Below, piece by piece: positions 61,663 to 64,000 of a stretch of 64,000 nucleotides of DNA; position 1 is the stretch's first letter; every line of letters starts with the position of its first letter. The translations under genes and the position numbers were made by a program. The notes under the pieces were generated by a model. That model saw only the letters and a program-made list of their open reading frames with translations. It made no database searches and was not told the origin of the DNA. The stretch comes from an uncultured Flavobacteriaceae bacterium (GTDB lineage: Bacteria; Bacteroidota; Bacteroidia; Flavobacteriales; Flavobacteriaceae), in contig CANLWB010000002.1 in NCBI GenBank assembly GCA_947494695.1, positions 124,001 to 188,000 of the forward strand, in the 5' to 3' direction.

Positions 61663-62646
61663 TTATTCGATTATTTTATTTACTGCTCCTTTAGTTAATT
61701 TAGCTAGCGGTTTAGACTTATTTGATATTATTGTGCTAGGAAAGATGGCAACTCCTAAAGTGGGCTTAATCAATCTCGATTTTTGAGTTATACTAGCTGG
61801 AGTTAAAGTCGGAGTTCCTAAACGCCCGACAATTATTTGTTGTTTAAACTGACTTTTCCCGACATCCCCTGGACCCGGTATTAATGCAGAACTAAACTTA
61901 ACACCTCCATCAGGTGTTTGAATAATTTTCGTAGGGTGAGAATGTATACCTGTAGTGTTTCCATCACTTTTAGGGTCTTTTAGTATTGAAGTTTTAACTT
62001 CAGCTCCGTTAATAAATTTACTCTCTGCGCTTCCTGTTTTTGACCTAGTAATTAAACCATTGCCCGTAACCGTAGATGCTTCTTCACTTAACCCTCCATT
62101 ATCCTCCGTTCGTTGCAGTACGTTTAATGCTTCTGCTAAAACAGTTTTAGTCGTTTGTACCCCGCTATCAACATCAGCCTGACTAGCTAATTTCCCCTTT
62201 TTAGTGTTCCTTTTAATTCTTTTTTTGTCTTCGCTTCTAGTTATTATTGAAACATTTCCATCTTTACCATTTTCATCTTCTCCTATTTTATTTCCATTTA
62301 AGTCAAATAATTCTGTATCAGGAGACCAACTGCCATCACCATTATTAGTCCATTCACCATAGCTAAAAGGCATCATCCCATCCGGGTCAATAAAGAATAT
62401 AGGATTATTAAATGCATAATTATATGGGCTCCATCTTCTCATCTGTTCCGCTAATGGGTCAATATTCATCCATCTACCAATTGCTGGATCATAATTCCTA
62501 GCTGTAACATCATACCAGTTTAAACCAAATTCATCTTGGTACTCATTACCACCAAATTTTCTCTTTAGCGCAATATTACCGGAAGCAACATTATTATTGT
62601 ACCCTTTATGTTTCAGCCCAAATGGATAAAAATTATTCTCCTCCAC
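61663..62646 (-). CDS. RHS core fragment with JAB/JAMM-like toxin tail
   Basis: A 327-residue frame. The core is intact: [43 protein letters not shown] and [25 protein letters not shown] to DPDGMMPFSYGEW. The tail contains TTGIHSHPTKIIQTPDGG and SSALIPGPGDVGKSQFKQQ, a JAMM-type pair (HxHP and later Asp), as in JAB-like toxins. The start at 62646 is a GTG; the frame continues upstream (WFDNLSIRKANDVKDVEIV) into the 65-bp direct repeat and stops near 62739. It is thus an orphan core-plus-tail rather than a complete RHS gene. Confidence 0.7.
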   Translation of the reverse strand: MEENNFYPFGLKHKGYNNNVASGNIALKRKFGGNEYQDEFGLNWYDVTARNYDPAIGRWMNIDPLAEQMRRWSPYNYAFNNPIFFIDPDGMMPFSYGEWTNNGDGSWSPDTELFDLNGNKIGEDENGKDGNVSIITRSEDKKRIKRNTKKGKLASQADVDSGVQTTKTVLAEALNVLQRTEDNGGLSEEASTVTGNGLITRSKTGSAESKFINGAEVKTSILKDPKSDGNTTGIHSHPTKIIQTPDGGVKFSSALIPGPGDVGKSQFKQQIIVGRLGTPTLTPASITQKSRLIKPTLGVAIFPSTIISNKSKPLAKLTKGAVNKIIE

Positions 62647-62703
62647 AATCTCAACATCTTTGACATCGTTCGCCTTTCGGATGCTTAAGTTATCAAACCA
62701 GAC

Positions 62704-62768
62704 GACTCTTACGAAAGCCTGAGTTGCAAACTCGAATTAGCGCATACTATGACCCAGCTGGGAATTTT
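62704..62768. repeat. 65-bp direct repeat, copy 2
   Basis: Direct repeat of 53118-53182 (58 of 65 identical, no gaps). On the minus strand this copy reads in frame into the JAB-like cassette (EFATQAFVRVVWFDNLS), so its junction coincides with the truncated 5' end of that RHS fragment. It lies just downstream of the first toxin/immunity pair. Confidence 0.8.
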
Positions 62769-62824
62769 GAAATTATTTTTCAAAAACACAAAATTTTGGA
62801 TAAACTCCTTTAAGAACTATTTAA

Positions 62825-63316
62825 TTAATCTGATTTATCATTAAGTTCTCTTATTCTATTATGAGCTTTCTTAATTAATAAATCTTTATTACTTAATTCA
62901 CCAATTGAAGAATAAAGGTAATTAACCTCTTTTTCAATTTCATTTTCTTTGTTAAAAAATCCATGACCACCATTAAATTCTTCTAAAACATAAACACTAT
63001 CTTTTTTAAAGGTATTTGTTTCAGAATATGGAATATATTGTTTAATCTCTCTCAATACAGAATTGTTCTTCACATAATAGTATTTGTGATATATAGTGCC
63101 TTTTACAGGTTCTTCAAATTTAGAATACAGCACTCCATCTTTAGGTATTCTATAAACCCTCTCATCATTTATGTATTCTTTTTCTCGACCATTTTCTTGT
63201 TCAAATACAACTACAACAGTTCCTTTAAATCCTTCTGGAACATAAAAGACTGCCTTCTCGTTTGTTTCGCAACTACTCATTAGTAGTATTGTTATTAATA
63301 AATATAAAAACCTCAT
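62825..63316 (-). CDS. DUF6843-like lipoprotein, putative immunity protein
   Basis: A 163-residue lipoprotein with lipobox ILLMSSC. The segment AVFYVPEGFKGTVVVVFEQENG, followed by VYRIPKDGVLYS, resembles the DUF6843 family of small exported proteins as I remember it. The ATG at 63316 is chosen for the signal peptide and begins 1 base from the stop of the preceding tail. It is the presumed immunity partner of the tail at 63318-64000. The 56-base stretch after its stop, then the direct repeat, precede the next cassette. Confidence 0.6.
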   Translation of the reverse strand: MRFLYLLITILLMSSCETNEKAVFYVPEGFKGTVVVVFEQENGREKEYINDERVYRIPKDGVLYSKFEEPVKGTIYHKYYYVKNNSVLREIKQYIPYSETNTFKKDSVYVLEEFNGGHGFFNKENEIEKEVNYLYSSIGELSNKDLLIKKAHNRIRELNDKSD

Positions 63317-63317
63317 T

Positions 63318-64000
63318 TTAATCAAAGTTTGTGGTAACATTCCCATTTTGTGGATTTAGATTTGAAAATTGCTTGTTCCAATCTGCTACAGTATAGGTTT
63401 TTTCATTATGCATAACTCCTGTAATATGACCATCGCTATTAAAACTCACGCCTATTGTAAAAGAAGCCATTGCTCTATGGTTATCTCCTGGAAGCATTGT
63501 TACAGGACCACCATCAGCTCCTGAAACACCTAAAAATACGCCAAGACCATTGGAATCTGTTAAAAATGTTTCACTTGCAGGAAATTTATCTCCAGCTATC
63601 ATACCTGATATTATAGCCATACTACCTTGGTCTCCTAAATCCATAACGCCAAAAGACATATTTCCTTTAACATCTATATCTGGTGCAATTCCGCCTGGCG
63701 CGGCCTTGTTACTTCCTGAAAGGTCATAATCCAACATTGCCGAAGCTGTAAGTCCATCACTATCTTGTTTAGAGATAGATGGTTGCATCGATGCAGACGA
63801 ATACTCTTCCTTGCCAGAACCATAGTTGCGTGATACTGAACCTCTTTGGTCAGAACCCGTTAAAGTAATCCCATCGCCAGATAAGTTTAAATCTGCTCTT
63901 CCATAAATTCTTGAACTTGCATTTGGATTAGTACCAAACTTTCTATTATTTCCATCTCCACTAAATGAACCAGTACCCATAGCTTTTCCAAACTTGTTAA
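63318..64000 (-). CDS. C-terminal part of a large protein, probable RHS toxin tail
   Basis: The frame is open to the right edge (KFGKA before MGTGSFSGD), so only the C-terminal ~227 residues are seen. It is Gly/Ser-rich (DLNLSGDGITLTGSDQRGSVSR) with later segments GSMAIISGMIAGDKFPASETFL and TIGVSFNSDGHITGVMHNEKTYTVADW. No family is recognised. It is followed within one base by a lipoprotein gene, like the other toxin/immunity units, and is the most upstream unit visible. It may be the end of the full-length RHS protein or another tail cassette. Confidence 0.6.
   Translation of the reverse strand, partial: NKFGKAMGTGSFSGDGNNRKFGTNPNASSRIYGRADLNLSGDGITLTGSDQRGSVSRNYGSGKEEYSSASMQPSISKQDSDGLTASAMLDYDLSGSNKAAPGGIAPDIDVKGNMSFGVMDLGDQGSMAIISGMIAGDKFPASETFLTDSNGLGVFLGVSGADGGPVTMLPGDNHRAMASFTIGVSFNSDGHITGVMHNEKTYTVADWNKQFSNLNPQNGNVTTNFD

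Noticed and set aside
52600-64000. CRISPR array or integron cassette array as the explanation of the repeated units
   Set aside because: The repeats are coding RHS cores of variable length, not short regular repeats, and no attC-like sites or integrase gene are visible.

Overview
The window comes from a low-GC member of the Bacteroidota, almost certainly a marine-type Flavobacteriaceae. The signs are lineage markers: a Por/T9SS C-terminal sorting domain, an STN-TonB-dependent receptor with DUF4249 partners, a DUF4296 lipoprotein, a DNA polymerase III alpha subunit with a fused N-terminal exonuclease, promoters with the TAnnTTTG -7 box (best seen at the tRNA-Asp gene), weak or absent Shine-Dalgarno sequences and several GTG/TTG starts.

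Positions 1-47,500 are mostly chromosomal housekeeping and metabolic genes. In order they are: polyprenol-phosphate mannosyltransferase tail, dihydroorotase, DUF4296 lipoprotein and an epimerase; tyrS; a LuxE-like acyl-protein synthetase beside a tiny T9SS-tail protein and a PhoB/PhoR-like two-component pair; trmB, a LysE-type exporter and an alkyltransferase-like protein; an Fe-S block (Mrp/ApbC, NifU-like, 2Fe-2S ferredoxin); a small catabolic-looking cluster (Crp-like regulator, HbpS-like protein, beta-propeller fused to Dabb, SDR); a 1150-residue protein that looks like PPi-type PEP carboxykinase; an acyl-CoA dehydrogenase; trmN6-rimM-rpsP; a YefM-YoeB toxin-antitoxin pair; dnaE; a TonB receptor operon with two tandem DUF4249 lipoproteins and an MG2-like protein; an SRPBCC-ArsR-SRPBCC operon with two spaced operators; and trxA-clpP-DUF58-tRNA-Asp.

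Positions 47,543-52,275 hold a tightly overlapping minus-strand operon for a type II secretion / type IV pilus-like apparatus: GspF/PilC, two prepilin-like proteins, a membrane-anchored beta-helix-like protein, a GspC/PilP-like protein and two lipoproteins. No ATPase, secretin or prepilin peptidase is present here.

From about 52,600 to the right edge is the most interesting region: a minus-strand array of at least eight toxin-tail/immunity-like units built around the C-terminal core of Bacteroidota RHS/YD-repeat proteins. Most units have a short copy of the conserved core (consensus around [13 protein letters not shown] and [10 protein letters not shown] to DPDG), a different C-terminal domain, then a small gene that abuts or overlaps it. 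Two tails carry HExxH zincin motifs, two carry JAB/JAMM-like HSHP...D motifs, and others are unrecognised. All eight small partner genes that directly follow a tail encode a signal peptide or a lipobox, which suggests the toxins act in or across the cell envelope. Some units have no start codon and begin right after the preceding immunity stop codon, others are decayed remnants, and a 65-bp direct repeat occurs near both ends of the visible array. It looks like a reservoir of silent toxin tails behind a full-length RHS gene that probably lies beyond the right edge.
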